Below, in pieces: positions 8,556 through 18,141 of a stretch of DNA of 64,000 nt. Source of the DNA: Phycisphaerales bacterium (GTDB taxonomy: Bacteria; Planctomycetota; Phycisphaerae; Phycisphaerales; SM1A02); NCBI GenBank assembly GCA_029268515.1, contig JAQWNP010000010.1:154330-218329 (forward strand), written 5' to 3'. Made by a program: the position numbers and the translations under genes. Position 1 is the stretch's first letter. The number at the start of each line of letters is the position of its first letter. Under the pieces are notes generated by a model that saw only the letters and a program-made list of their open reading frames with translations, did not search any database and had not been told where the DNA came from.

Positions 8556-10057
8556 ATTCGTTGCCTTAATTGTTTTGCTTGAGGTTGATCTTTGTATTGT
8601 TCAGGATCTTGTCTGTTGGTCGAAGGTTGTACGGCGTCAGGATTCCTGGTGGCATCTTCTAGAGACCATGCTGCTGTAGGGGGGTGATCTAAGCTTCGCC
8701 GTCCTCGTCGTCCGTAGGTCCACAGCACGAGTGAGCGGAGTCTACTGAAACCACTGACGGTCATTTTACTTTCTGATGGCCGGCTCCAGCCAGGTGATGT
8801 TGAGACCTGAAGGGGTCTTGTCATTTCCAGCAATCCCATTGCACCTTGCGAAGCGCCCCAGCCACTCGCTCCCTGGCCAAGAATGCTGGTCGCAGGGTGG
8901 GCAGCTGGTCGGACCACATCATTAAAATGAACGGTGCCACTGCCCATTAGGGGCATCAAATCACGGGCGCGGCGTGGGTGCTGTGTGAATATAGAGGTCG
9001 CGAGGTGTTGATCGCACTGGTGGTGAATCTCAAGAGCTTGCGCCATCGAGTCAACGGGAATCAATGCGAGGGCTGGTCCAAAGTGCTCTCCAGCAACCAG
9101 TGCGGCCTCTGGTGGGCAATTCGCGATCACAATGGGGCGAATCCAGCCATCGCGAGGCACTTCGAGTGTGCCCGAAAGACTAACACCGCCTTCTGCAATG
9201 GCTTGGCAGGCAAGGTGATAGATAAATTCTGCTTGGCCTTTAGAGATCAGTCGTCGAGGTTGGGCACTTGCAGCTAATCGCGACATCGACTTAAGAAGCG
9301 CGCTGTAAACAGGCCGAAATACGAGCGCTCGACGTGGTGCCATGCAGGTCTGGCCTCCGTTAAGCTCAACAGCCTCCCAGATGGCCTGGGCAGCAAGGTT
9401 GGGATCAGCATCCGGTAGCACAAACGCAGAGTCGCGACCACTCAGCTCCAGCGTCGATTTGGTGAGCATATTGGCCGCTACTGAGGCAATCTCGCGTCCA
9501 ACCTCAGTTGAACCAGTGAAGACAATATGGTCGAAGGCCTGCTCGCGTAGCATCTCTTTGCCAGCCTCTCGAGTTGCTGGTTTTGATTGCAGCAACGATC
9601 GAGGCACACCAGCTTGCCAGAAAGCAGCCAGCAGGGCAGCTTGGCTGCGTGGGGCATGCTCAGATGGCTTGACTGTGACTCGGTTGCCTCCAAGCAGAGC
9701 CTGGAGAATTTGGATTCCCAAGAGCTGAATTGGATAATTCCATGTCGCAATAATCGCCACATGACCCAGTGGTACCCTGTAAACCCAGTGTTTTTGGCCA
9801 AGTTGCCACCAAGCATTTTGCCTCACACGCCTTGGACGCAGAAGCTTTTTCGCATGCTTTTCATGCCAACGACAAGCGGCCAAGAGCGGCATCAGATCGG
9901 CAGTGAGCACTTCTTGTTGGGATTTGGCTAATTCTTCCCGAAGTACTCGATTAATTGCCTCTTCCTGGTGGATGATGACCTTTCTCAGACGGCGAATCCA
10001 GATAAGCCGCTCACGAATAGGTGCTATGGAGGTGGAATGGTTCGTATTGGAAGGCAT
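8552..10057 (-). CDS. Aldehyde dehydrogenase of the carotenoid operon (carotenoid-aldehyde type)
   Basis: A 501-residue NAD(P)-dependent aldehyde dehydrogenase. Visible elements are the WNYP substrate/cofactor region (IIATWNYPIQLL), VKPSE, the cofactor loop FTGSTEVGR, the general base in LELSGRD (about E205) and the catalytic Cys in NGGQTCMAPRR (about C238). A C-terminal tail of about 85 polar residues is longer than usual. In staphyloxanthin synthesis an aldehyde dehydrogenase oxidises the 4,4'-diaponeurosporenal intermediate; the same step is inferred here. I used the ATG at 10057 (MPSNTNH). An upstream in-frame start at 10183 would overlap the divergent desaturase start and lacks family similarity. 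It is first in the leftward operon. Confidence 0.85.
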   Translation of the reverse strand: MPSNTNHSTSIAPIRERLIWIRRLRKVIIHQEEAINRVLREELAKSQQEVLTADLMPLLAACRWHEKHAKKLLRPRRVRQNAWWQLGQKHWVYRVPLGHVAIIATWNYPIQLLGIQILQALLGGNRVTVKPSEHAPRSQAALLAAFWQAGVPRSLLQSKPATREAGKEMLREQAFDHIVFTGSTEVGREIASVAANMLTKSTLELSGRDSAFVLPDADPNLAAQAIWEAVELNGGQTCMAPRRALVFRPVYSALLKSMSRLAASAQPRRLISKGQAEFIYHLACQAIAEGGVSLSGTLEVPRDGWIRPIVIANCPPEAALVAGEHFGPALALIPVDSMAQALEIHHQCDQHLATSIFTQHPRRARDLMPLMGSGTVHFNDVVRPAAHPATSILGQGASGWGASQGAMGLLEMTRPLQVSTSPGWSRPSESKMTVSGFSRLRSLVLWTYGRRGRRSLDHPPTAAWSLEDATRNPDAVQPSTNRQDPEQYKDQPQAKQLRQRI

Positions 10058-10182
10058 AGACAAGATTCCCTGATTCGATGCCGAGCGACAGGTCGGCCCA
10101 ACCCTTTGAATACAAGGTGGTGAATCCCAAATAGGGTCATTAGAAGAGGAGTATGATACTAAGTAAGGAGCGTTAAAGGTCA
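10058..10182. promoter_or_regulatory. Divergent promoter region of the carotenoid locus
   Basis: The 125 bases between the oppositely pointing aldehyde dehydrogenase and desaturase genes must hold promoters for both arms. AAGGAG (10165-10170) and a closer AAAGG (10175-10179) precede the rightward ATG at 10183. AGGGA lies before the leftward ATG at 10057. I could not assign -35/-10 elements or an operator with confidence. The shared gap is the natural site for joint control of the pathway. Confidence 0.5.
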
Positions 10183-11757
10183 ATGAGTCAACAATCCAAC
10201 ATTGCCGTAATCGGAGCAGGCCCAGGAGGTCTAGCCGCAGCTATGCTGCTCGCTGCTAGTGGCTGTGACGTCACTATCTTTGAGGCTCAGGCTCGTGCTG
10301 GAGGCCGTTCTCGCCGCCTTGCCATCGATGATTTTCAATTTGATATTGGTGCCACTTTTTTCATGATGCCCTATGTCATGGACGAGATATTCCGCGCGGC
10401 TAATCGCCATCTCGTTAACGAAGTCGAAATGACACGGCTAGATCCCATGTATCGCCTCGTTTTCAATAGCGGTAATTCGGTCGATCTAGAAGTTGATGCG
10501 CTACCCGATCAGGTCCAGATGATGCGCCAACTGGATGCCATTTGTCCTGGTGATGGTCAGGCTTTCGAACGTTTCATGCAAGACAACCGTCTAAAGTTGG
10601 CGTCGATGGATCCTATTTTACGTCGGCCCATTCGATCGATGCGTGACTTGTTTGATAGGAAGGCGCTGGGAGCACTGAAACACCTTCATCCTGGGCGAAC
10701 GATGTACAAGCATCTGTCAAAGTATTTTGCGGATCCGCGGATTCGTCTAGCGATGGGTTTTCAGAGTAAGTACTTGGGCATGAGTATTTATGAATGTCCA
10801 AGTCTTTTCTCCATTCTGCCCTTCATTGAATATGAATATGGTGTTTGGCATCCGCAAGGCGGAATTGCATCAACGATGGATGCGATGGCACGGATCTCAA
10901 CCGAAATGGGAGTCAAAATACATCTCAATTCGCCTGTCGAGCAAATCCTATTCAATGGGCGTAGGGCGACTGGTGTCTGTGTTGATGGTGTGAACCATGA
11001 GTTTGATCAGGTTGTTGTTAATGCTGATGCAACTTGGGCAATGAAGAATCTCATTCCTGGCTCACTTCGAAAACGTTATTCCGATGAGAAGATTGATCGG
11101 ATGGGCTACTCCTGCAGTACTTATATGCTCTATCTCGGTATACGTGGTGAGCTACCGCTGCCACACCATACAATTTGTTTTAGTGAGAAGTACCAAGAGA
11201 ATCTGGCAGATATCACCCATCACGGTCGACTCAGCGAAGAACCGTCTATGTACTTCTGTAATCCATCCTGTACAGATCCCTCAATGGCCCCAGTGGGGTG
11301 CGCATCGCTCTACTGCTTAGTGCCCACGCCAAATACAAAAAGTGGGATTAATTGGAAAGCAGAAGCACCAAGGCTAAGGCGACAGGTTATCGATCAGTTG
11401 GGACGTCGTTTAGGCATTTCAGATATTGAATCTCGCATTATTGCAGAGCATCAAATCACGCCCGCCGATTGGCAGGCTCAAAACATTAACCATGGCGCGA
11501 CCTTCAATCTGGCACACTCTCTGAAGCAAATGCTTGGCAGAAGGCCCCAGCATCGCTTGCAAGATGTTGATGGTGTTTGGCTTGTGGGTGGTGGGACTCA
11601 TCCGGGCTCAGGGCTTCCCGTCATTCTTCTGAGTTCGCAAATTACCACTGATCTCATTTGCAAAGAAGTGGGAATCCCTTGGGCCGGATCAGGAAGTTCA
11701 ATCAACTCCAGCACTTCTTCTGCGAGTCAGTTACAAGACCTACTGGTTCCAAGCTAG
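10183..11757 (+). CDS. crtN: CrtN/CrtI-type carotenoid desaturase
   Basis: A 524-residue FAD-dependent desaturase. The N-terminus has the dinucleotide-binding motif IAVIGAGPGGLAAAMLLAASG and then FEAQARAGGRSR. FDIGATFFMMPYVMDEIF is typical of the CrtI/CrtN group. The C-terminal flavin motif reads WLVGGGTHPGSGLPVILLS. It probably introduces double bases of conjugation into a C30 (squalene or dehydrosqualene) or C40 backbone; the accompanying aldehyde dehydrogenase, glycosyltransferase and acyltransferase favour C30. No squalene or phytoene synthase lies in the window, so the precursor is made elsewhere. The gene diverges from the four-gene carotenoid operon across a 125-bp gap. The last 30 residues are a Ser-rich tail. 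Confidence 0.85.
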   Translation: MSQQSNIAVIGAGPGGLAAAMLLAASGCDVTIFEAQARAGGRSRRLAIDDFQFDIGATFFMMPYVMDEIFRAANRHLVNEVEMTRLDPMYRLVFNSGNSVDLEVDALPDQVQMMRQLDAICPGDGQAFERFMQDNRLKLASMDPILRRPIRSMRDLFDRKALGALKHLHPGRTMYKHLSKYFADPRIRLAMGFQSKYLGMSIYECPSLFSILPFIEYEYGVWHPQGGIASTMDAMARISTEMGVKIHLNSPVEQILFNGRRATGVCVDGVNHEFDQVVVNADATWAMKNLIPGSLRKRYSDEKIDRMGYSCSTYMLYLGIRGELPLPHHTICFSEKYQENLADITHHGRLSEEPSMYFCNPSCTDPSMAPVGCASLYCLVPTPNTKSGINWKAEAPRLRRQVIDQLGRRLGISDIESRIIAEHQITPADWQAQNINHGATFNLAHSLKQMLGRRPQHRLQDVDGVWLVGGGTHPGSGLPVILLSSQITTDLICKEVGIPWAGSGSSINSSTSSASQLQDLLVPS

Positions 11758-11826
11758 TATTGAGTTTCACAAGAGAGCGTCGTTGCACTTTTTCAGGCAT
11801 GAATGGACTGTGGCAGGAACCACTTC

Positions 11827-13131
11827 ATGGGTAATCAGAACAAGCGTTGGAATGAGGCGCTTGAACATGGTCCGGGGCACCACTTAAAGTGGTTGTTCTG
11901 GGCCATTCCAACCTTCTTTTTCTTTTTTGAGTTCTTTATTCGCGTGGCGCCTGGTGTTATTAATCAGGACCTGCAGAAGGAATTTGATATCACCCCTGGT
12001 GATGTTGGTTGGATGTTGGCTATCTACTATTACGCCTATGCGCCTCTCCAACTCTTTGTTGGTGTAATGATTGACAGATTTGGGCCTCGTGGATTTCTTG
12101 CTGGTGCCAGTCTGTTTTGTGGTATTGGGCTTGTTGTCTTTGGAATTGCTTCGACTCTATTCATGTTGAGTATGGGCCGGGCATTAATGGGTGGTGGATC
12201 GGCGTTTGCATATGTCGGTGCGGTTTGCGTCGCATCAATGTGGTTTCGACCACATCATTTGGGGTACATCATTGGGCTCACTGCGATGGTGGGCGTATCA
12301 GGCGCGATTGTGGCTCAGTACGCATTGCCAGGTCTGTTTGGTTTATTCTCATGGCAGATAATTATGTTTGCGTTGGCATTAATTGCAGTCATTACGGCTG
12401 TTTTATTGTGGTACTTCGTCCCTGATCGCCCTCATTTCTTGCTTGAGCAGCAAGCCCATAGTGAGAAGCCGACTCACTTTCTTTCCGGGCTCAAAACAGT
12501 TCTTCGTAACCCGCAGACATGGTTGTTGAGTATTACCAATGCGCTGGTGTATCTGCCTTTGGCTACGATTGGCGCTACCTGGGGCGTACGTGAGCTCACA
12601 ACAGTTATGGATCAGCCAAGCACAGTTATTGGGCCAGTCATTGCCACTCTTTATGTTGGGTTCTGCCTTGGGTGTCCCTTGCTCGGGTATTTATCCGATC
12701 GAATGCACAACCGTAAGATTTTTATTGTCTTAGGTGCTTTTCTGTCAACAATTCTTGCATTCATATATCCATTTCTTGGTCCCGGATCCTATCCATTTTT
12801 GTTTGCATACTTTCTCGTGTGGGGGATCGTGATTAGTACGTTCGTGATCAGCTTTACATCTTGTTTAGAACTTAATGAGAGGCATATGGGTGGTTCAGCT
12901 GTCGCCTTTGTGAATTTCGTGGCAATGATTGTGGCCGCCTGCTTTATCTGGTGTTTTGGAATCATTGTCGACTGGGAAGCGATGCGCGAACATCAGTCAC
13001 TAAATGAGCTTCCTGCTGATTTTAGATTTGGACTTATTGTCATGGCGTTTGTTATGCTTCCCGCGCCCATTTTGTCTTTATTCATTCGCGAATCGCATGC
13101 ACATCGTGTTTGTAAAGTAGCGGCGACCTAA
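11827..13131 (+). CDS. Major facilitator superfamily transporter
   Basis: A 434-residue integral membrane protein with about 12 hydrophobic segments. The loop between segments 2 and 3 reads GVMIDRFGPRGFL, the MFS G-x-x-x-D-R-x-G signature, and a second copy occurs after the middle (LGYLSDRMHNRKIF). It resembles the anion:cation symporter and hexuronate-type families, but the substrate cannot be read from sequence. I prefer the ATG at 11827 because CAGGAA lies 7-8 bases upstream; ATG 11803 would add eight residues. The HD-domain hydrolase follows 19 bases later and may be cotranscribed. Confidence 0.85.
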   Translation: MGNQNKRWNEALEHGPGHHLKWLFWAIPTFFFFFEFFIRVAPGVINQDLQKEFDITPGDVGWMLAIYYYAYAPLQLFVGVMIDRFGPRGFLAGASLFCGIGLVVFGIASTLFMLSMGRALMGGGSAFAYVGAVCVASMWFRPHHLGYIIGLTAMVGVSGAIVAQYALPGLFGLFSWQIIMFALALIAVITAVLLWYFVPDRPHFLLEQQAHSEKPTHFLSGLKTVLRNPQTWLLSITNALVYLPLATIGATWGVRELTTVMDQPSTVIGPVIATLYVGFCLGCPLLGYLSDRMHNRKIFIVLGAFLSTILAFIYPFLGPGSYPFLFAYFLVWGIVISTFVISFTSCLELNERHMGGSAVAFVNFVAMIVAACFIWCFGIIVDWEAMREHQSLNELPADFRFGLIVMAFVMLPAPILSLFIRESHAHRVCKVAAT

Positions 13132-13150
13132 AGAAGAGTGGAGAGCTACG

Positions 13151-13729
13151 ATGATTTCAGTTGCTGAAGCACGAGCACTGATGGAGCAGTGGGTTGAGAA
13201 TCCTGCTCTTCGAGTTCATATGGAGTCAGTGGCCTGCTGTATGCAGTCATATGCGACGGAGTCTTCTCCAGATGATGTGGATCGTTGGATTATTGCTGGC
13301 CTCCTACATGACTTTGATTATGAAAAGCATCCGACACCAGAAGAACATCCATTTGTCGGCGTCGCGTACCTAAAAGAACGTGGCGATGTTGATGAGGAGA
13401 TTATTGAAGCAATTTTAGGGCACGCCGATTACAGCGGTGTTGCTCGTGTGACACCTATGGCAAAGACTCTCTTTGCAGTTGATGAGCTAGCCGGTTTTAT
13501 TGTCGCCTGTTGTAAAGTTCGTCCAAATGGAATCAGCGATCTAACAACGAGGTCAGTTAAGAAGAAACTAAAAGATGCCCGTTTTGCAGCAGCAGTAAGT
13601 CGTGAAGACATCCAGGAAGGTATTTTAGAACTTGAGGTCGATGCCACATCCCATATGCAGTCTTGTATCGATGCACTTCGAGCGGAAAGTGATCGCTTGG
13701 GATTAAGCCCGAATGAGGGATGCTCTTGA
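13151..13729 (+). CDS. HD-domain phosphohydrolase-like protein
   Basis: A 192-residue single-domain protein of the HD superfamily. The metal-binding HD pair is in IAGLLHDFDYEKHP; an upstream His in LRVHMESVA and a later LGHADYSG supply the other likely ligands. Family members act on nucleotides or other phosphate esters; the substrate here is unknown. GGAGAG lies about 6 bases before the ATG. It follows the MFS gene by 19 bases, which suggests one transcript, and converges with the glycosyltransferase gene on the other strand. Confidence 0.8.
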   Translation: MISVAEARALMEQWVENPALRVHMESVACCMQSYATESSPDDVDRWIIAGLLHDFDYEKHPTPEEHPFVGVAYLKERGDVDEEIIEAILGHADYSGVARVTPMAKTLFAVDELAGFIVACCKVRPNGISDLTTRSVKKKLKDARFAAAVSREDIQEGILELEVDATSHMQSCIDALRAESDRLGLSPNEGCS

Positions 13730-13751
13730 ACCGATGGAGTTTATTGCGAGT

Positions 13752-14507
13752 TTATCCCTTGCGAAAGAACTGAGGGACCTTTGATAAGTTCTTTCCGGGC
13801 AGTGCCAAGAGTCTTGGAACACCATTGTTTTTCATTGCTCTGCAATCTTCGCGAGATTTTTGAAGAATGTTCTTGATACTGCGATTGCTGGCTCCGCCGA
13901 GGCGCATTTTTACCAGTACATTTGGGATGTAAGCTACTGAGACGCGGTGCTTCCAGAGATATCGCAAAAGCGAATCATAGTCGGCCGCAATCTTGAATTG
14001 AAGATCAAAACTACCTAGTTCACGGTAGCGTTCTGTTTTCATGTAGAAGGTCGGGTGAGGTGGCATCCAACCGTATCGCATTTTCTTGCGTTGAAACGGA
14101 TTGCTTTTCCAGTGGCGAATGAGCTTTTCTTGATTGTCTTTGGATACATAGTCCAGATCGCCGTAGATCGCATCTACATTATTTGTAGTGAAGGCATCAG
14201 CAATTTGACGCAGCGCATCTTTGTGTGCGTAGATGTCGTCTGAATGAAGAAAGCCAACAACATCTCCACTCGCATTGGCAATGCCTTTGTTTAATGCGTC
14301 ATAGATTCCCTTGTCAGGTTCGCTAATAATTCGATCGACATGCCCGCCGTCACGTTGGACGATATCGAGAGTGTTATCAGTGGAGGCGCCATCAATCACT
14401 AGATATTCAATATTCTCATAGCTTTGGCTTTGGACGGAACGGAGCGTATCCGCCACAGTCTTTTCGCTGTTCCAAGTGGCAGTAATGATGCTTATCTTAA
14501 TAGTCAC
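13752..14507 (-). CDS. Family 2 glycosyltransferase (WcaA-type)
   Basis: About 251 residues with a GT-A fold: ISIITATWNSEKTVADTL, the acidic VIDGASTDNT, ISEPDKGIYDALNKGI, and the metal site FLHSDDIY. This pattern is common in exopolysaccharide and colanic-acid-type glycosyltransferases. It lies directly downstream of gmd and fcl, so transfer of a GDP-linked sugar such as fucose onto a surface glycan is a reasonable inference. I placed the start at GTG 14507, just after the fcl stop. GTG 14567 would add 20 residues inside the fcl 3' end and is not supported by the family. Confidence 0.8.
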   Translation of the reverse strand: MTIKISIITATWNSEKTVADTLRSVQSQSYENIEYLVIDGASTDNTLDIVQRDGGHVDRIISEPDKGIYDALNKGIANASGDVVGFLHSDDIYAHKDALRQIADAFTTNNVDAIYGDLDYVSKDNQEKLIRHWKSNPFQRKKMRYGWMPPHPTFYMKTERYRELGSFDLQFKIAADYDSLLRYLWKHRVSVAYIPNVLVKMRLGGASNRSIKNILQKSREDCRAMKNNGVPRLLALPGKNLSKVPQFFRKG

Positions 14508-14530
14508 GCTATTGAGTTCTTTGCCGGTAT

Positions 14531-15517
14531 CTAAGCACGGTATTGATCTTGGTTCTCTAAGAACCACTGGTAACTCTGTCGAAGGCCGGCCTCTAAGGAA
14601 ATGGAGTGTTCCCAGCCAAGAGCCTTGAGGCGTGATGAGTCCATGAGCTTGCGTGGTGTTCCATCGGGCTTACTTGTGTCGAATGAAATAGTCCCAGGAT
14701 ATTCCACCACTCGTGCAATCGTTTCCACCAGCTCACGAATAGAACAATCTTGCCCAGTACCTACATTAATATGGCTTAACATTGGCTGTGTATGAGCTTG
14801 ATATTGATCGTCGCCAAGATTCATAATGTGGATACAGGCGGCGGCCATATCGTCCACATGCAAAAATTCACGCATGGGTTTTCCTGATCCCCATGCAACG
14901 ACTTCATCTAATTTATTGACTTTTGCCTCGTGAAATCTGCGAAGAAGCGCAGGAATAACATGAGCATTCTCTGGATGAAAATTGTCATTGGGGCCATAGA
15001 GATTGGTAGGCATTGCGGAGCGATAGTTTCGTCCGTATTGCCGATTATAAGATTCACATAGTTTGATACCAGCAATCTTTGCAACGGCATAAGGCTCATT
15101 CGTCGGCTCTAAGATCCCTTGCAGCAGTGACTCTTCTCTCATGGGCTGGTCTGCAAACTTTGGATAGATACAAGATGAGCCTAAGAAAAGAAGGTCATTT
15201 ACATGATTCTCGTGTGCAAAATTAATGATGTTGCATTCAATGACGAGGTTGTCATAAATAAACTGGGCCGGGTAAGTATTGTTGGCGTGGATGCCGCCAA
15301 CCTTGGCGGCGGCAAGATAGACCTGATCAATTGTTTCGCTGTGAAAAAACTCTTTGACAGCATCTTGATTGAGTAGATCGAGCTGTTTTCGATCACGAGT
15401 TATGACTTCGACACGATCGTCGTTTGCCAGTTGCCGGACGATGGCTGAGCCAACCATTCCCTTGTGACCGGCCACAAAAACTCTTTTTGGATTACTGATG
15501 TTAAACCCTCTTCTCAT
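14531..15517 (-). CDS. fcl: GDP-L-fucose synthase
   Basis: A 328-residue extended SDR that epimerises and reduces GDP-4-keto-6-deoxymannose to GDP-L-fucose with NADPH. The cofactor site is [33 protein letters not shown] holds the catalytic Ser region. [15 protein letters not shown] holds the Tyr and Lys of YxxxK. Length and motifs fit GDP-fucose synthases closely. The start ATG overlaps the gmd stop by 4 bp, and the product of gmd is its substrate, so the two are coupled in both expression and chemistry. Confidence 0.93.
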   Translation of the reverse strand: MRRGFNISNPKRVFVAGHKGMVGSAIVRQLANDDRVEVITRDRKQLDLLNQDAVKEFFHSETIDQVYLAAAKVGGIHANNTYPAQFIYDNLVIECNIINFAHENHVNDLLFLGSSCIYPKFADQPMREESLLQGILEPTNEPYAVAKIAGIKLCESYNRQYGRNYRSAMPTNLYGPNDNFHPENAHVIPALLRRFHEAKVNKLDEVVAWGSGKPMREFLHVDDMAAACIHIMNLGDDQYQAHTQPMLSHINVGTGQDCSIRELVETIARVVEYPGTISFDTSKPDGTPRKLMDSSRLKALGWEHSISLEAGLRQSYQWFLENQDQYRA

Positions 15518-16635
15518 TCACTGGCAATATTGATCTGGTGTCCATGGGCTTTGAGTAGAGCATGTTGTTTTGCTTTGTCCAGATCTACAGCGACCATTTC
15601 GGCACACATTTCTTGGACGGTGATTTCTGGTTCCCAACCAAGTCTCTCTCTGGCCTTAGTCGGGTCGCCCAAAAGCGTCTCAACTTCAGTGGGCCGGAAA
15701 TACTTGGGATCTACGCGAACGATAATGTCGCCAACCTTGATGCCAGGTGCATGATTACCAGAAAGAGCGGCAACAGTTCCAATTTCATTTGTGCCTTCGC
15801 CAGTGAATTCCAGTTCAATGCCCAGCTCTTGTGCGGTCATTCGCACAAAGTCCCGTACAGAAATTTGTTTTCCGGTTGCAATCACAAAATCTTCAGGCTT
15901 GTCCTGTTGAAGCATCATCCATTGCATGCGTACATAATCTTTGGCGTGGCCCCAATCCCTTAATGCAGCAATATTTCCGAGGTAAAGGCAATGATCTAAT
16001 CCTTGCGCAATATTAGCGAGGCCACGAGTAATTTTTCGGGTTACAAAGGTCTCGCCTCGGCGTGGCGATTCATGATTAAACAGAATGCCATTGCAGGCGT
16101 AGATGCCATAGGCTTCACGATAGTTGATCGTGATCCAGTAGGCGTAGAGCTTTGCAACGCCGTATGGTGATCGGGGGTAAAACGGTGTTGTTTCTTTTTG
16201 GGGTGTTTCTAAGACTTTTCCGAAAAGCTCAGACGTAGATGCTTGGTAGTAGCGTGTCTTTTTTTCCAAGCCCAAGAAACGTATTGCTTCAAGAAGTCTT
16301 AGAGAGCCTAAGGCATCTACGTCAGAGGTGTACTCTGGTGATTCAAAAGAAACGGCGACATGTGATTGTGCGCCCAAATTGTAGACTTCGTCAGGTTGTA
16401 CTTCGCTCATGATGCGATTCAGATTCGATGCATCAGTGAGATCGCCATAGTGGAGAAAAAAAGTGGGTGAGGCTTCGTGGCGATCTTGGTAAATGTGATC
16501 AACGCGTTCTGTGTTAAAACTCGATGAACGGCGCTTAATGCCATGAACCTCGTAATCTTTTTCGAGAAGAAACTCTGCGAGGTATGAGCCATCTTGGCCA
16601 GTAATACCTGTTATTAGCGCTACTTTTCTTTGCAT
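15514..16635 (-). CDS. gmd: GDP-mannose 4,6-dehydratase
   Basis: A 373-residue extended SDR that converts GDP-D-mannose to GDP-4-keto-6-deoxy-D-mannose. Visible are the NADP site [43 protein letters not shown], and the catalytic [27 protein letters not shown] is a hallmark of Gmd. The ATG at 16635 begins the family N-terminus. The frame stays open for 63 more codons upstream, but these lack similarity. It heads a gmd-fcl-glycosyltransferase cluster. Confidence 0.95.
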   Translation of the reverse strand: MQRKVALITGITGQDGSYLAEFLLEKDYEVHGIKRRSSSFNTERVDHIYQDRHEASPTFFLHYGDLTDASNLNRIMSEVQPDEVYNLGAQSHVAVSFESPEYTSDVDALGSLRLLEAIRFLGLEKKTRYYQASTSELFGKVLETPQKETTPFYPRSPYGVAKLYAYWITINYREAYGIYACNGILFNHESPRRGETFVTRKITRGLANIAQGLDHCLYLGNIAALRDWGHAKDYVRMQWMMLQQDKPEDFVIATGKQISVRDFVRMTAQELGIELEFTGEGTNEIGTVAALSGNHAPGIKVGDIIVRVDPKYFRPTEVETLLGDPTKARERLGWEPEITVQEMCAEMVAVDLDKAKQHALLKAHGHQINIASE

Positions 16636-16978
16636 TTTTAGTCTTTGTGATTGGTCTATTTTGATGAAGAGAATCGTGGTGTCTATTTCTTGAATGCAGC
16701 TGTGTGACTTGCTGCCGTATCTAAACTTGCCCGCTTCAAGCCCAGATAGTTCACACAACACAAAAGATCTTGGATGCGATTGCTGGGAACTGAGCCGTTG
16801 GAATAAGACTAGCATAACTGGCAAGGCCCCTAATACGGAAGGCCTTCAGACTCCATTTGTGTCCAAGAATGAGGGCCCCCTATGAAAGGCGTGAAAATGA
16901 GCTCAAGAAAAGCTAACCTGAGCGTAAGATCAGCGGAAGGTTGAGCTGCCAGGGGCGGTGAGAATGAGGTTTGGTTGA
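16636..16978. promoter_or_regulatory. Divergent intergenic region between gmd and the GH18-like gene
   Basis: About 340 bases with no convincing gene. It must carry the leftward promoter for the GDP-fucose genes and the rightward promoter for the GH18-like lipoprotein. The open leftward frame to 16824 looks like chance continuation of gmd. GGAAGG (16934-16939) is too far from the ATG at 16979 to serve as its ribosome site. No clear promoter hexamers were assigned. Confidence 0.4.
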
Positions 16979-18127
16979 ATGAGACAGATCTGGTTCAAAT
17001 TAGCATTTGCGTCAATGCTAGTCGCACCTCTCATGCAGTGCAGTGATCAGTCGGCTGCTCCCAACGATGAACATCAAGAATCGAGTACAGCTGAATGGAA
17101 GCCACGGATCATTCAGGGATTCTATCCATACTATGCACAGGTAGAATTTCCGCCAAATGCAAATGACTTCCATGGTTTCACCCATATTGGCAACGCTTTT
17201 ATAGGCGCAACTGCGCAAGGCAAGTTGAAAATTCCAGAGGGCTTCGAGAGTGCGCACCTTGTTAAGGCTGCCCGAGATGCTGGAGCAAAGCCCCTGATTG
17301 CAATAGGGGGCGGTGGACAAACGAGGCAGACGGTTGAATTTGCAGCGATGGCTGGCAAAGCAGAGGCACGAGCAGAATTCATCGCTCAATTAAGACACTT
17401 TATATCTCGCTATGGTTATCAAGGTGTACAGATTGATTGGGAGTTCCCAGTGGGTCGGTCGGGGCGTCGAGATCTTGTGCTCTTGATGACAGACCTGCGC
17501 AAGGGGCTTGGGCCAAAAATTCAAATTGATCTTCTGCTGCCTGGAATGATCTCATCTGCCTCATGGCTTGATCTGGACAAAGTTGATTCCAGCGTTGATT
17601 ACTACTATCTCATGATGTACGACTTTCATGGCCCTTGGAGCCAGTTGAGCGGTAGTAATGCTCCACTGAGTGCTGGGCCTTGTGATGGTGTTGCAAATAT
17701 TACGAGCCAGATAAAAGCGTTTATTGACAAAGGGATGTCGCGACAGAAGATTGTTATTGGATTGCCATTTTATGGAGTAGGTTTCGATACGAATGGTCTT
17801 TGTAAGCCGTTCAAAAAGAGTAGTCATAAGACCTATCGAGAGCTGGCTAGTCTCTCTGATTCGGTGTGGGAACAACAATGGCAGCCTCAAGAGCAAGTCC
17901 CATATATGACCAAAAGAGATGGAACATTCTTATGGTCATTTGATAATCAAAAATCTCTCTCCTTAAAAGTAGAGGCGGTCCGTCAATTTGATCTTGCAGG
18001 TGTGTTCATCTGGGAACTGACACAGGACATCGCTGATGGAGAACATCTACTGCTTCCAGGAATACTGGAATCACTGGGTGTAAAAGACCAACGAACCAAC
18101 TTGGCAACAGCGAGCGGGCAGCACTAA
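16979..18127 (+). CDS. GH18 (chitinase-fold) lipoprotein with altered catalytic motif
   Basis: A 382-residue protein with a lipoprotein signal (LVAPLMQC, lipid on Cys21) and a GH18 barrel. Typical family parts are IIQGFYPYY, PLIAIGGGGQT, YYYLMMYDFHGPW and a late GVFIWELTQD. The catalytic DxxDxDxE motif reads Q-G-V-Q-I-D-W-E (residues 148-155). The acid Glu155 and the Asp two before it remain, but the first two Asp are Gln. It may be an active glycosidase with changed chemistry, or a sugar-binding relative. It is probably anchored in the outer membrane or facing the periplasm. The 3' end converges with the UPF0173 gene. Confidence 0.8.
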   Translation: MRQIWFKLAFASMLVAPLMQCSDQSAAPNDEHQESSTAEWKPRIIQGFYPYYAQVEFPPNANDFHGFTHIGNAFIGATAQGKLKIPEGFESAHLVKAARDAGAKPLIAIGGGGQTRQTVEFAAMAGKAEARAEFIAQLRHFISRYGYQGVQIDWEFPVGRSGRRDLVLLMTDLRKGLGPKIQIDLLLPGMISSASWLDLDKVDSSVDYYYLMMYDFHGPWSQLSGSNAPLSAGPCDGVANITSQIKAFIDKGMSRQKIVIGLPFYGVGFDTNGLCKPFKKSSHKTYRELASLSDSVWEQQWQPQEQVPYMTKRDGTFLWSFDNQKSLSLKVEAVRQFDLAGVFIWELTQDIADGEHLLLPGILESLGVKDQRTNLATASGQH

Positions 18128-18141
18128 ACCGTGGGATGTGT

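Noticed and set aside
16636..16824. 63-residue N-terminal extension of GDP-mannose dehydratase
   Set aside because: The extension has no family similarity and the family N-terminus begins exactly at the ATG at 16635.
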